Assembly: GCF_900115095.1 (NCBI RefSeq)
Contig: NZ_FOVH01000018.1
Coordinates: forward strand, 62,001-126,000
Source: Actinomadura madurae
Lineage (GTDB): Bacteria > Actinomycetota > Actinomycetes > Streptosporangiales > Streptosporangiaceae
DNA: 64,000 bases
Direction of reading: 5' to 3'
The notes under the pieces were generated by a model. It was not told where the DNA came from and made no database searches. It saw only the letters and a program-made list of their open reading frames with translations. This document shows, in pieces, positions 32,795 to 41,254 of the stretch. Position 1 is the first letter of the stretch. Each line of letters opens with the position of its first letter. Position numbers and translations under genes: made by a program.

Positions 32795-33556
32795 GTGGGG
32801 CTGCGTGTCCTGGCGGTGGATGACGAGGCGCCCGCGCTGGACGACCTCGTCCACCTCCTGCGCGCCGACCCGCGCATCGGGGAGATCCACACGGCCCGGG
32901 ACGGCGCCGCCGCGCTGCGCAAGCTCGACCGGGCCCTCGCGGACGGGCGCCCCATCGCCGCCGTCTTCCTCGACATCCGGATGCCGGGCCTGGACGGCAC
33001 CGTGCTCGGCCGCGTCCTCGCCCAGTTCGCCCGCGCCCCGCAGATCGTCTACGTGACCGCGTACGAGGAGCACGCGGTCGACGCGTTCGAGATCAAGGCG
33101 GCCGACTACATCCTCAAACCGGTCCGGCCGGAGCGGCTGGCCGTCGCGATCCGCCGGGTGACCGAGGTGTTCGAGGAGTCGGGAGATCCCGCCGAGGAGG
33201 CGCGGGCCCCGTCCGAGCCGGAGCCGATGCCCGTCGAGCTCGGCGGGGTGACCCGGTTCGTGAACCCGGCCGAGGTGCTGTACGTGGAGGCGCAGGGCGA
33301 CTACGCGCGGCTGCACACGTCCGGCGGCAGCCATCTGGTGCGGATCCCGCTGGCGGCGCTCGGCGAGCGGTGGAGCGGCGCCGGGTTCGTCCGGGTGCAC
33401 CGCAGCCATCTCGTCGCGCTGTCGGCGATCAAGGAGCTGCGGCTGGACTCGGGCCGCTGCACGATCGTCGTCGGCGACACCGAGCTGCCGGTCGCCCGCC
33501 GGCACGTGCGCGAGCTGCGCGACCTGCTCGTCCGCCGGGCGAGGCGGTCACCCTGA
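32795..33556 (+). CDS. LytTR-family response regulator
   Basis: A 253-residue regulator. The receiver domain has the phospho-acceptor Asp60 in V-F-L-D-I-R-M-P and the acidic pair D-D-E near residue 10. A LytTR DNA-binding domain (about 150-250) carries V-L-Y-V-E-A-Q-G-D-Y, F-V-R-V-H-R-S-H-L and the strand ending V-A-R-R-H-V-R-E-L. The GTG at 32795 has GGAGG 8 bases upstream. It should bind the direct repeats near 35692-35724. The next reading frame overlaps its stop codon. Confidence 0.92.
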   Translation: MGLRVLAVDDEAPALDDLVHLLRADPRIGEIHTARDGAAALRKLDRALADGRPIAAVFLDIRMPGLDGTVLGRVLAQFARAPQIVYVTAYEEHAVDAFEIKAADYILKPVRPERLAVAIRRVTEVFEESGDPAEEARAPSEPEPMPVELGGVTRFVNPAEVLYVEAQGDYARLHTSGGSHLVRIPLAALGERWSGAGFVRVHRSHLVALSAIKELRLDSGRCTIVVGDTELPVARRHVRELRDLLVRRARRSP

Positions 33557-33966
33557 GCGGCGACGAGCGGCCGCGCGCCCCGGCCGGGCCGGCGCCGGGC
33601 CGGACGCTGGTCACCGGGCCGCGGACCCGGACCGTCCGCCGCCCCCGCTACCCGGTCACCCGCGAGATCGACGAGCAGACCGGCCTCGGTGAGGCGTACA
33701 TGCGGTCGCTGGTGCGCACCCAGCTTCGGCTCGCGACGTGGCTGTGCCTGATGCTGGCCGCCGTCGTGTTCGGGCTGCCGCTGCTGTTCGCGCTGGTCCC
33801 GGCGGCGCGGGCGCAGGAGGTGCTCGGGCTGCCGCTGCCGTGGGTGCTGCTCGGCGGGCTGATCTACCCGTGGTTCGTCGGCTGCGGCTGGTGGTACGTG
33901 CGGCAGGCCGAGCGCAACGAGGACGACTTCGCCGATCTCGTCGACCGCGCAGAGAAACGGCCATGA
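33553..33966 (+). CDS. DUF485-family membrane protein, apparent CTG start
   Basis: The homologous region reads R-Y-P-V-T-R-E-I-D-E-Q-T-G-L-G-E-A-Y-M-R-S-L, two membrane helices (about 55-80 and 88-110) and R-Q-A-E-R-N-E-D-D-F, typical of the small partner of acetate symporters. No ATG, GTG or TTG occurs in frame between 33370 and the ATG at 33700, which would cut off conserved sequence. A CTG at 33553 overlaps the regulator's TGA (CTGA) and has a purine-rich GAGGCGG about 6 bases upstream, so I propose it as start. It overlaps the symporter gene by ATGA. Confidence 0.65.
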   Translation: MSGDERPRAPAGPAPGRTLVTGPRTRTVRRPRYPVTREIDEQTGLGEAYMRSLVRTQLRLATWLCLMLAAVVFGLPLLFALVPAARAQEVLGLPLPWVLLGGLIYPWFVGCGWWYVRQAERNEDDFADLVDRAEKRP

Positions 33967-35693
33967 GTGCCGCGTACGGCATGGCGGGCGTCGTGCTGGT
34001 CGTCGTCGCGACCGTGCTCATCGGCGTGCTCGGGGTGCGGATCTCCCGGACGACGTCCGACTTCTACGTCGCGTCCCGGACGGTGACGCCGCTGCGGAAC
34101 GCGTCCGCGATCGGCGGCGAGTACCTGTCGGCGGCCTCGTTCCTCGGCATCGCCGGGCTGATCCTCGCCTACGGCGCCGACATGCTGTGGCTGCCCGTCG
34201 GCTGGACGGGCGGCTACCTGGTCCTGCTCGTGCTGGTCTCGGCGCCGCTGCGCCGCTCGGGCGCCTACACGCTGCCGGACTTCGCCGAGGCGCGGCTGGA
34301 GTCCATGGCGGTGCGCCGCGTCGCGAGCGTCCTGGTCGTGCTGATCAGCTGGCTCTACCTGCTGCCGCAGTTCCAGAGCGCCGGGCTCGTGCTGCGGACG
34401 GTCACGGGCGCGCCGGTGTGGACGGGCGGCGTGCTCGTCGCGGTCGTCGTCGCCGGCAACGTGCTGTCGGGCGGGATGCGGAGCGTCACGCTCGTCCAGG
34501 CGTTCCAGTACTGGATGAAGCTGACCGCGCTGGCCGTCCCGCTGGTGTTCCTGCTGCTGGCGTGGAGGTACGACGGCGCGCCCGGCCTCTCGTCGGACAC
34601 CCCGCCGCGGTTCAACGAGCGGACGACCGTCGCCGTCGGCATGGCGGTCACCGTGAACGTCAGGGCCCCCGTCGAGGTGGTCGTGGACGGGCAGGTCGAC
34701 GGGCGGCCCTACTCCGGCACGGCCGTGCGGCTCGACCCGGGGGAGCACCGGTTCCAGCAGGACGCGTCCGTCACCTTCCCGGCCGGCGCCGACGTCCCGC
34801 ACGTGACCGGACGGCCGGTGAGCACCGACCGGGAATGGGCCCAGCCGCTGGACAGCCGCGACCACTCCCTCTACGCCACGTACTCGCTGATCCTCGCCAC
34901 GTTCCTCGGGACGATGGGGCTGCCGCACGTGCTCGTCCGCTTCTACACCAACCCGAACGGGCGGGCGGCGCGGCGCACGACCGTGATGGTGCTGTCGCTG
35001 CTCGGCGCGTTCTACCTGCTCCCGGCCGTGTACGGGGTGCTCGGACGCCTGTACACCCCCGAGCTGCTGATGACGGGGCGGGCGGACGCCGTCGTGCTGA
35101 CCCTGCCCGGACGGCTCATCGGCGGGGTCGGCGGCGACCTGCTGGGCGCGCTCGTGACGGGCGGCGCCGTCGCGGCGTTCCTGTCCACGTCGTCCGGGAT
35201 CACGGTGTCCGTGGCGGGGGTCCTGGCGCAGGACATCCTGCGCGGCGGGGTGCGCTCGTTCCGGGTCGGGACGCTGCTGGCGCTCGTCGTCCCGCTGTGC
35301 CTGGCGATCGCGGCCCGGTCCCTCGCCGTCGCGGACGTGGTGGGGCTGGCGTTCGCCGTCGCCGCGTCCACGTTCTGCCCGCTGCTCGTGCTCGGCGTCT
35401 GGTGGCGGCGGCTCACCGTGCCGGGCGCGCTCGCCGGGCTCGCCGCCGGCGGCGCGCTCGCGGGCACCGCGGTCGTCGTGACGATCGCGGCCGGGCCGCC
35501 GTCCGGTCTGCTCGGCGCGCTCCTCGCCCAGCCGGCCGCCTGGACGGTCCCCGTCGCGTTCGCCGTCATGATCGTCGTGTCGCTGTGCACGCAGGGCCGC
35601 GTGCCGCCCGGTGTCGCGCGCATGATGGTGCGCCTGCACACTCCGGAGTCGCTGAGCGTCGACCGGGGCACGTGGCGCCCGCGGCGGGTCTGA
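33963..35693 (+). CDS. sodium:solute (acetate/pyruvate-type) symporter 1
   Basis: A 576-residue SSS-family transporter with about 13 helices. Family motifs: T-S-D-F-Y-V-A-S-R near 33, A-S-A-I-G-G-E-Y-L-S-A-A-S-F-L-G-I-A-G and G-T-M-G-L-P-H-V-L-V-R-F-Y-T, as in ActP/MctC monocarboxylate symporters. An extra hydrophilic, strand-rich segment (about 215-290) interrupts the usual helix order between helices 6 and 7. The start overlaps the DUF485 gene by ATGA. It belongs to the LytS/LytTR operon. Confidence 0.92.
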   Translation: MSAAYGMAGVVLVVVATVLIGVLGVRISRTTSDFYVASRTVTPLRNASAIGGEYLSAASFLGIAGLILAYGADMLWLPVGWTGGYLVLLVLVSAPLRRSGAYTLPDFAEARLESMAVRRVASVLVVLISWLYLLPQFQSAGLVLRTVTGAPVWTGGVLVAVVVAGNVLSGGMRSVTLVQAFQYWMKLTALAVPLVFLLLAWRYDGAPGLSSDTPPRFNERTTVAVGMAVTVNVRAPVEVVVDGQVDGRPYSGTAVRLDPGEHRFQQDASVTFPAGADVPHVTGRPVSTDREWAQPLDSRDHSLYATYSLILATFLGTMGLPHVLVRFYTNPNGRAARRTTVMVLSLLGAFYLLPAVYGVLGRLYTPELLMTGRADAVVLTLPGRLIGGVGGDLLGALVTGGAVAAFLSTSSGITVSVAGVLAQDILRGGVRSFRVGTLLALVVPLCLAIAARSLAVADVVGLAFAVAASTFCPLLVLGVWWRRLTVPGALAGLAAGGALAGTAVVVTIAAGPPSGLLGALLAQPAAWTVPVAFAVMIVVSLCTQGRVPPGVARMMVRLHTPESLSVDRGTWRPRRV

Positions 35694-35766
35694 CCGTTCA
35701 TCGCGCCAGATCGACCGTTCACCGACGTGCGCGGCAGGCCGTCGACGGTGAACGGCAGCTGAACGC
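35692..35766. promoter_or_regulatory. LytTR-type direct-repeat operator
   Basis: GACCGTTCATCG (35692-35703) and GACCGTTCACCG (35713-35724) are direct repeats with a 21-base period. The first contains ACCGTTCAT, an exact match to the published LytTR half-site consensus (T/A)(A/C)(C/A)GTTN(A/G)(T/G); the second differs only at the last base. An inverted copy, CGGTGAACGG, is at 35746-35755 and a weaker one at 35760-35766. The site is upstream of the second symporter operon and 2 kb from the LytTR gene. Confidence 0.7.
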
Positions 35767-35849
35767 AGCCCCGGCGCTGACCCCTCGCCCGCCCCCAGCT
35801 GGATCTTTAGCGTGGCGCGTGACCGGCGTCACAACACAGGAGGGCCCTC

Positions 35850-36224
35850 GTGTCCGTCGATAAGAGCGCCTCCGGCACCGTCTATGAACGGTTCCAGGGC
35901 ACCTCGGAGTTCCAGGAGCTCCGGCGCAGATTCCGCAGATTCGCATTCCCCATGACCGCGGCGTTCCTCAGCTGGTACCTGCTGTACGTCGTCCTGTCGG
36001 GGTGGGCGCGCGACTTCATGGGCCACAAACTGGTCGGCTCCATCAACGTCGCCCTCGTCTTCGGGCTGCTCCAGTTCGTCTCGACGTTCGCCATCGCGTA
36101 CTGGTACGCGCGGCACGCCGAGCGCAGCCTCGACCCGGTCGCCGACAAGATCCGCAAGGACATCGAGGCCGAGGCGGCGCCGGCCACCGACGCGACTGCC
36201 GGAAGCGCGGAGGACGCCCGATGA
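35850..36224 (+). CDS. DUF485-family membrane protein 2
   Basis: A 124-residue protein with two membrane helices (about 34-55 and 64-86) in the DUF485 arrangement, including the motif E-F-Q-E-L-R-R-R-F-R-R-F-A-F-P and W-Y-A-R-H-A-E-R. It is the regular small partner upstream of MctC/ActP symporters. GTG start with CAGGAGG 7 bases upstream. It overlaps the symporter by ATGA. Confidence 0.9.
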   Translation: MSVDKSASGTVYERFQGTSEFQELRRRFRRFAFPMTAAFLSWYLLYVVLSGWARDFMGHKLVGSINVALVFGLLQFVSTFAIAYWYARHAERSLDPVADKIRKDIEAEAAPATDATAGSAEDAR

Positions 36225-37831
36225 GCAACGAGACACTGTCGATCATCCTCTTCCTGGTGTTCGTGGCGGCCACTCTCGCGATCACCGTGTGGGCGAGCCG
36301 GAACACCAAGACCGCCACCGACTTCTACGCCGGCGGGCGGACGTTCTCCGGCGCGCAGAACGGCCTCGCCATCGGCGGCGACTACATGTCCGCCGCGTCC
36401 TTCCTCGGCATCGCCGGGCTGATCGCCCTTTACGGCTATGACGGCTTCCTCTACTCGATCGGGTTCCTCGTCGCCTGGCTCGTCGCGCTGCTCCTGGTCG
36501 CCGAGCTGCTGCGGAACTCCGGCCGGTTCACGATGGCGGACGTGCTGGCGTTCCGGATGAGCCCGCGGCCCGTCCGCACCGCCGCCGGGGTGTCCACCAT
36601 CATCGTGTCGATCTTCTACCTGCTGGCGCAGATGGTCGGCGCGGGCGCCCTGGTGGCGCTGCTGTTCGGCTTCACCAGCGACTTCGCCAAGGGCGCGACG
36701 ATCGCGCTGGTCGGCGTGCTGATGATCGTGTACGTGGTGTTCGGCGGGATGAAGGGCACCACCTGGGTGCAGATCGTCAAGGCCGTCCTGCTGATGACCG
36801 GCGCCACGCTGATCACGCTGCTGGTGCTCGGCCACTCCGGGTTCAACCTGAACGACCTGCTGAACGACGCCGCCGACCAGAGCGGCAAGGGCGGCGCGTT
36901 CCTGGAGCCCGGCCTGCGCTACGCCACCGAGGACTCGGGGCTGACCGGCAAGCTCGACCTGATCAGCCTGGGCCTCGCGCTCGTGCTCGGCACCGCCGGG
37001 CTGCCGCACATCCTGATCCGCTTCTACACCGTCCCGACCGCCCGCGACGCCCGCAAGTCCGTGCTGTGGGGCATCGGCATCATCGGCACGTTCTACCTGC
37101 TCACGCTGGTGCTCGGGTTCGGCGCCGCGGCGCTCGTCGGGTCCAAGGAGATCGCCGCGGTCAACCCGGCCGGCAACACCGCGGCGCCGCAGCTCGCGGA
37201 ACGCATCGGCGAGATCGTCTTCGGCGACGCGGGCGGGACGATCCTGCTCGCGGTCATCGCGGCGGTCGCGTTCGCGACGATCCTCGCGGTCGTGGCGGGC
37301 CTCACCCTCGCCTCGTCCTCGTCGTTCTCGCACGACCTGTACGCGCACGTGTTCCGCAAGGGCAAGGCCACGGAGCGGGACGAGGTCCGCGTCGCCCGCA
37401 TCTCCGCCTTCGTCATCGGAGCGGTCTCGATCGTCCTCGGGATCTACGCGCAGCGGCTCAACGTCGCGTTCCTCGTCGCCCTCGCTTTCGCGGTCGCCGC
37501 GTCCGGCAACCTGCCCGCGATCCTCTACAGCCTGTTCTGGAAGCGGTTCAACACCTCCGGCGCGGTCGCGGCCATCTACGGCGGGCTCGGCTCGGCGATC
37601 TTCCTGGTCGCCTTCTCGCCGGTCGTGTCGGGTGACGAGAAGGCCCTGTTCACCGACTCCGACTTCAGCTGGTTCCCGCTCAGCAACCCCGGGATCATCT
37701 CGATCCCGGTCGGCTTCCTGGCCGGCTGGCTCGGGACCGTCCTCAGCAAGGAGTACAACAACGAGAAGTACGCCGAGATCGAGGTCCGCTCCCTGACCGG
37801 AGCGGGCGCCGAGGCGGCGTCGAAGCACTGA
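36221..37831 (+). CDS. cation/acetate symporter (ActP/MctC type)
   Basis: A 536-residue sodium:solute symporter with about 13 helices. Motifs: T-D-F-Y-A-G-G-R, N-G-L-A-I-G-G-D-Y-M-S-A-A-S-F-L-G, G-T-A-G-L-P-H-I-L-I-R-F-Y-T and S-S-S-F-S-H-D-L-Y. It closely follows the canonical ActP/MctC pattern for acetate, pyruvate and propionate uptake. It is co-transcribed with DUF485 gene 2 and lies under the LytTR-type operator. A strong hairpin follows. Confidence 0.94.
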   Translation: MSNETLSIILFLVFVAATLAITVWASRNTKTATDFYAGGRTFSGAQNGLAIGGDYMSAASFLGIAGLIALYGYDGFLYSIGFLVAWLVALLLVAELLRNSGRFTMADVLAFRMSPRPVRTAAGVSTIIVSIFYLLAQMVGAGALVALLFGFTSDFAKGATIALVGVLMIVYVVFGGMKGTTWVQIVKAVLLMTGATLITLLVLGHSGFNLNDLLNDAADQSGKGGAFLEPGLRYATEDSGLTGKLDLISLGLALVLGTAGLPHILIRFYTVPTARDARKSVLWGIGIIGTFYLLTLVLGFGAAALVGSKEIAAVNPAGNTAAPQLAERIGEIVFGDAGGTILLAVIAAVAFATILAVVAGLTLASSSSFSHDLYAHVFRKGKATERDEVRVARISAFVIGAVSIVLGIYAQRLNVAFLVALAFAVAASGNLPAILYSLFWKRFNTSGAVAAIYGGLGSAIFLVAFSPVVSGDEKALFTDSDFSWFPLSNPGIISIPVGFLAGWLGTVLSKEYNNEKYAEIEVRSLTGAGAEAASKH

Positions 37832-37992
37832 TCCTCCGAAGCCGAGTCGTTCCCGTCCCCGGCGGCCGAGCAGGGCCCCCACCCCCGTACGCCGGACGGG
37901 ACACGGCTCGCCGCGCGGGCGACCGTCGCCCGGTCCCGCGCGGCCGCGGCCCCGTCCCCCTCACGCCCCCGGGACGGGGCCGCCTCCGTTCT

Positions 37993-38034
37993 CCGGCGGG
38001 AGCCGGCCCGGCTTCGCCGGCCGGCTCCCGCCGG
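37993..38034. terminator. long hairpin after the symporter gene
   Basis: A perfect 16-base stem (37993-38008 with 38019-38034; arm CCGGCGGGAGCCGGCC) and a 10-base loop. It ends the symporter operon, and nothing else lies in the 230-base gap up to the next gene. Confidence 0.75.
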
Positions 38035-38062
38035 ACGTTCCCGGCCGCTACGGTGACGGTCC

Positions 38063-39676
38063 ATGGCCCCCCATCGCTACGGCTGGAAGACGATCCGCGC
38101 CGAGAACATCGTCGGCTGCACGGCCGGGCTGCTGCGCTTCGCGACGCCCGCCGAGATGGACGTGCTGATCGGGATGCTGCCGGACGAGCACGTCCGGCTG
38201 GCCGCGCGCAGTCACGGTATGGCGAACCGGGTCGTGCTGGAGGCGCTGCTGCGGCGCGGCGGGCCCGGCGACCTGGATCTGCTCGTCCAGCACGCGCTGC
38301 GGGCCGGCGACCCGCCGTCCCTGCTCGGCCGGCTGCTCGACCTGGACGCCCCGGAGGTCAACGCGACCCTGCTGGACGCCGTGACCGCGCTCGGCGGCGT
38401 CCCGCGGAACCTGCGGCGCCAGCTCGCCCACCAGACCTCGCGCCGGGACGGCGCCACGCCGCGCCCGCTGCCCGCCGCGACGCGGCAGGACCTCCTGTCC
38501 GGGCTGGGCGGGTCGGGTGCGCTCGACCACGCGATGCTGTACTCGGCCGACCCAGACATGGCCGGGACGGCGCTGTGGTTCCTCGGCGCGGGCGCCGACC
38601 CGCACGGCGCCGTCCAGGCGTGCCGGACCCTCCTCGACGCGCATCGCGGCCACGAGATCAGGCAGCTCGTCGAGCAGGGACGGCTGCCCGCGTTCCAGTG
38701 GGGGCCGGACGGGTCGCTGCCGAGCGTGCTGGCGTACGCGCAGGCGGCGCTGGAGTCGGGGCAGGGGGAGTGGCGGCTGCGCGACCTCTCCGACCAGGCT
38801 CGCAAGGCCGAGTTCCTGCGGTCGGTCGCCGAGATCGCCGACGCGGCCGGGTGCGAGCCGTGGCGCGGCCGGCCGCTCGTCCGCACGGTGGTGCACCGCC
38901 GCCATCCCGGCGTCCCGCGCGTCGGCTGGGACGACGTCCTGGCGGACGAGCGGCGCCGGCGGGCGAAGGAGGGGCCGATCCCCCGCCGCGCCGCCCGGTT
39001 CATGGCGAAACGTACCGATACTCCGCTCGAACTGCAGCGGACGGTGGTCGCCGATCACCCGGACCTCGCCGCGCTCATCTGCGACCCGTCGCCGGTACTG
39101 CTCGCCGACCTGTGCGGCCAGGAGACGCGTCCGGGCTCGGACGTACTGGTGAAGGTCGCCGGGAACGGCCTGGTCGCCGGGACGCTGACCGCCGAGTTCG
39201 TGGTGGCGACCGTCCCCGAGGAGGCGCTGGCGGACGTCGCGGAGTCGCTGTGGCTGCCCGGCCTGCGCGGCACGGCGCGGATCCGGGCGAGGCTCGGCCT
39301 GGACGGGGACGTCCCGCTCGCCCCGCTGTTCGTCGACGAGACCGGCGACGGGCGCGCGAGGCGCCTGCGGGAGCCGGGGACGCGGCGGCACTGGGATCCC
39401 GAGCCGATCTACGGCACCTACGCGGCCCGGGTGCTGCGCGAGGTGGAGGACCCCACCGCCGATCTGGTGCTCTCCGTCGCCGAGGTGGACAGGCTGCTCG
39501 CCCCGGCCGACGGCGCCTTCCCCGACCCGCGCGTCCTGCGCCGCCTGGCCGAGCACGTCGACCGGCATCTCGGCGGGCGCCCGGACGCGTGGCGGGTGGC
39601 CCTGAAGCTGCTGGGCGAAGGGTTCGCCGGGGCGCTGCCCGAACTGATCGCGACCGCCGGCGCCGTCACCAGCTGA
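38063..39676 (+). CDS. helical (HEAT-like) protein of unknown function
   Basis: A 537-residue, mostly helical soluble protein without signal peptide, membrane helix or catalytic motif that I recognise. Several 30-40-residue helix pairs in the first 200 residues (for example A-R-S-H-G-M-A-N-R-V-V-L-E-A-L-L-R-R-G and L-L-G-R-L-L-D-L-D-A-P-E-V) suggest HEAT-type repeats. A TACGGT hexamer lies 8 bases before the ATG, with no ribosome site. Its end overlaps the convergent SDR gene by 11 bases. Confidence 0.65.
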   Translation: MAPHRYGWKTIRAENIVGCTAGLLRFATPAEMDVLIGMLPDEHVRLAARSHGMANRVVLEALLRRGGPGDLDLLVQHALRAGDPPSLLGRLLDLDAPEVNATLLDAVTALGGVPRNLRRQLAHQTSRRDGATPRPLPAATRQDLLSGLGGSGALDHAMLYSADPDMAGTALWFLGAGADPHGAVQACRTLLDAHRGHEIRQLVEQGRLPAFQWGPDGSLPSVLAYAQAALESGQGEWRLRDLSDQARKAEFLRSVAEIADAAGCEPWRGRPLVRTVVHRRHPGVPRVGWDDVLADERRRRAKEGPIPRRAARFMAKRTDTPLELQRTVVADHPDLAALICDPSPVLLADLCGQETRPGSDVLVKVAGNGLVAGTLTAEFVVATVPEEALADVAESLWLPGLRGTARIRARLGLDGDVPLAPLFVDETGDGRARRLREPGTRRHWDPEPIYGTYAARVLREVEDPTADLVLSVAEVDRLLAPADGAFPDPRVLRRLAEHVDRHLGGRPDAWRVALKLLGEGFAGALPELIATAGAVTS

Positions 39677-41045
39677 CCACGCGGTAGTCCTTCAGCAGGC
39701 AGCCGTACGGCGGGTCGCCGTCGCGCTCCCCGCGCACGATCGGGTCGTAGACGCGGGCGGCGGCGTCCACCACGTCCAGCGGCGGGCGGAACCCGGCGGC
39801 GGCGCGGCGCGCCCGGTCCGCGGTCGGCTGCTGGTCGGTGAACCAGCCCGGGTCGACGCTGGTCACGTACACGCCGTGCTCGGCCAGCTCGGACGCCACC
39901 GTGCGGGTCAGCATGTTCAGCGACGCCTTCGCCATGTTGGTGTGGGGGTGCTCGGCGCCCTTGTAGACGCGGTCGAACTGCCCCTCGACGGCCGACACGT
40001 TCACCACGTACCGGCGCGGGTGCGCGGACCGCTCCAGCAGCGGGCGCAGGCGCCCCAGCAGAAGGAACGGCGCCGTCACGTTGATGAGCTGCACCTCCAG
40101 CAGCTCGACCGGATCGACCTCGTGCACCAGCCGGGTCCAGGAGTTGTCCGTGGACGGGTCGGGGAGCAGGCCCGCCACGTCCACCGTCCCGTCGCGCGTC
40201 GCGACCGGCAGTGTCCCCGAGCCTGGCAGTGTCCCCGAGCCCGGCAGTGTCCCCGAGCCCGGCAGCGTGGCCGGGCCCGGCAGCGTGGCCGGGCCCGGCA
40301 GGGCGGCGGCGCCCTCGCCCGCCAGCAGCTTCGCGTACGACTCCGGCGGGTGGCGGAGCGTCTGCGCGGCGTGGTTCACGAGGATGTCGAGAGGCTCACC
40401 CTCCGCGACCAGGCCGTCGCACCAGCGGACCAGACCCGGAATGTCGCGCAGGTCCATTCCGGTGACGGTGAGCCGGTCCTGCCATTCCTCGCGGTCCGGC
40501 ACCTCGGAGAACCGGCGGCGCGCGTCGGCCGGGAACCGGGTGAGGGCGGTGACCGCGGCGCCGTCCCGCAGCAGCTTCAGCACGAGCTCGAAGCCCGCCT
40601 TCACCCGGCCGCCCGTGACGATCGCGCGGCGCCCGGCGAGGTCGGCGCGGGCGCCGCGGCACCGGTGGTGCTCGTCCGCGCAGGGCGGGCACAGCCGGTG
40701 GTAGAAGGCGTCCGCCTCCCGGAAGTTCGCCTTGCACACGTAGCAGCTGACCAGCCCGTTGAGGGGGGTCCGCGGCCGGGCGGCCGCCCGCGGCGGCTCC
40801 ACCGGGACGCCCTCCTCGCGGCCGGCGTCGCCGGTCGCCGTCCCGGCCAGCACCCGCGCGTCCGCCTCCGCGCGCCTCCGCCGGGCGGCCGCCCGCTCCC
40901 TCTCGCGGGTGCGTTTGACGAACGCGCCCGCCGCCGCCCGCACCCGCTCCAGATCGGGATGCCCGTCCGGTTCGTCCGCGAGTTCGGAAAGTTCGGCAAG
41001 GACGCGCAGGCAGGTCCGTACATCCTCTTCGCGCATACCCGCCAT
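39666..41045 (-). CDS. SDR oxidoreductase with N-terminal zinc-ribbon-like region
   Basis: From the ATG at 41045 this is a 459-residue protein. An N-terminal helical part precedes a C-Y-V-C ... C-P-P-C zinc-ribbon-like region (about 100-125). A short-chain dehydrogenase domain follows, with T-G-G-R-V-K-A-G-F-E as nucleotide motif, N-H-A-A and V-N-V-S-A. The usual Tyr-x3-Lys is replaced by a P-H-T-N-M-A-K-A-S segment, which keeps Lys but not Tyr. A loop contains five copies of a six-residue repeat (L-P-G-x-x-T). It may be structurally SDR-like without ordinary dehydrogenase activity. Start uncertain (41036 also possible). Confidence 0.75.
   Translation of the reverse strand: MAGMREEDVRTCLRVLAELSELADEPDGHPDLERVRAAAGAFVKRTRERERAAARRRRAEADARVLAGTATGDAGREEGVPVEPPRAAARPRTPLNGLVSCYVCKANFREADAFYHRLCPPCADEHHRCRGARADLAGRRAIVTGGRVKAGFELVLKLLRDGAAVTALTRFPADARRRFSEVPDREEWQDRLTVTGMDLRDIPGLVRWCDGLVAEGEPLDILVNHAAQTLRHPPESYAKLLAGEGAAALPGPATLPGPATLPGSGTLPGSGTLPGSGTLPVATRDGTVDVAGLLPDPSTDNSWTRLVHEVDPVELLEVQLINVTAPFLLLGRLRPLLERSAHPRRYVVNVSAVEGQFDRVYKGAEHPHTNMAKASLNMLTRTVASELAEHGVYVTSVDPGWFTDQQPTADRARRAAAGFRPPLDVVDAAARVYDPIVRGERDGDPPYGCLLKDYRVVSW
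40207..40296 (-). repeat. 18-base minisatellite inside SDR gene
   Basis: Five 18-base units lie in frame: three of GGCAGTGTCCCCGAGCCC type (40207-40260) and two of GGCAGCGTGGCCGGGCCC type (40261-40296), followed by a partial unit. They encode a Thr-Leu-Pro-Gly-Ser/Pro-Gly/Ala repeat and can change copy number without breaking the frame. Confidence 0.9.
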
Positions 41046-41254
41046 TAAATCGGGTGAATCCGGGCCGGATCGCCCGGCCATTGGATCGGCGGGCGGGTGC
41101 CGGGTTAAGATCAAAAAACCGGCTCGCGGATGTCCGGCCTGGCTGGAATTCGCGGGCTTGGCTCTGGCTTCCGCCAATTGTGCCCAAATGGTGGCGCTCC
41201 GTTCCCCCGCGAGGAAGCCGCACGTTCATATCGTCATGTCTGGGGAGCGTGTGC

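Noticed and set aside
30599..33505. 968-residue minus-strand open frame opposite AAC(3), LytS and LytTR
   Set aside because: The plus-strand genes carry clear catalytic motifs; this frame has none and its composition is typical of an antisense shadow.
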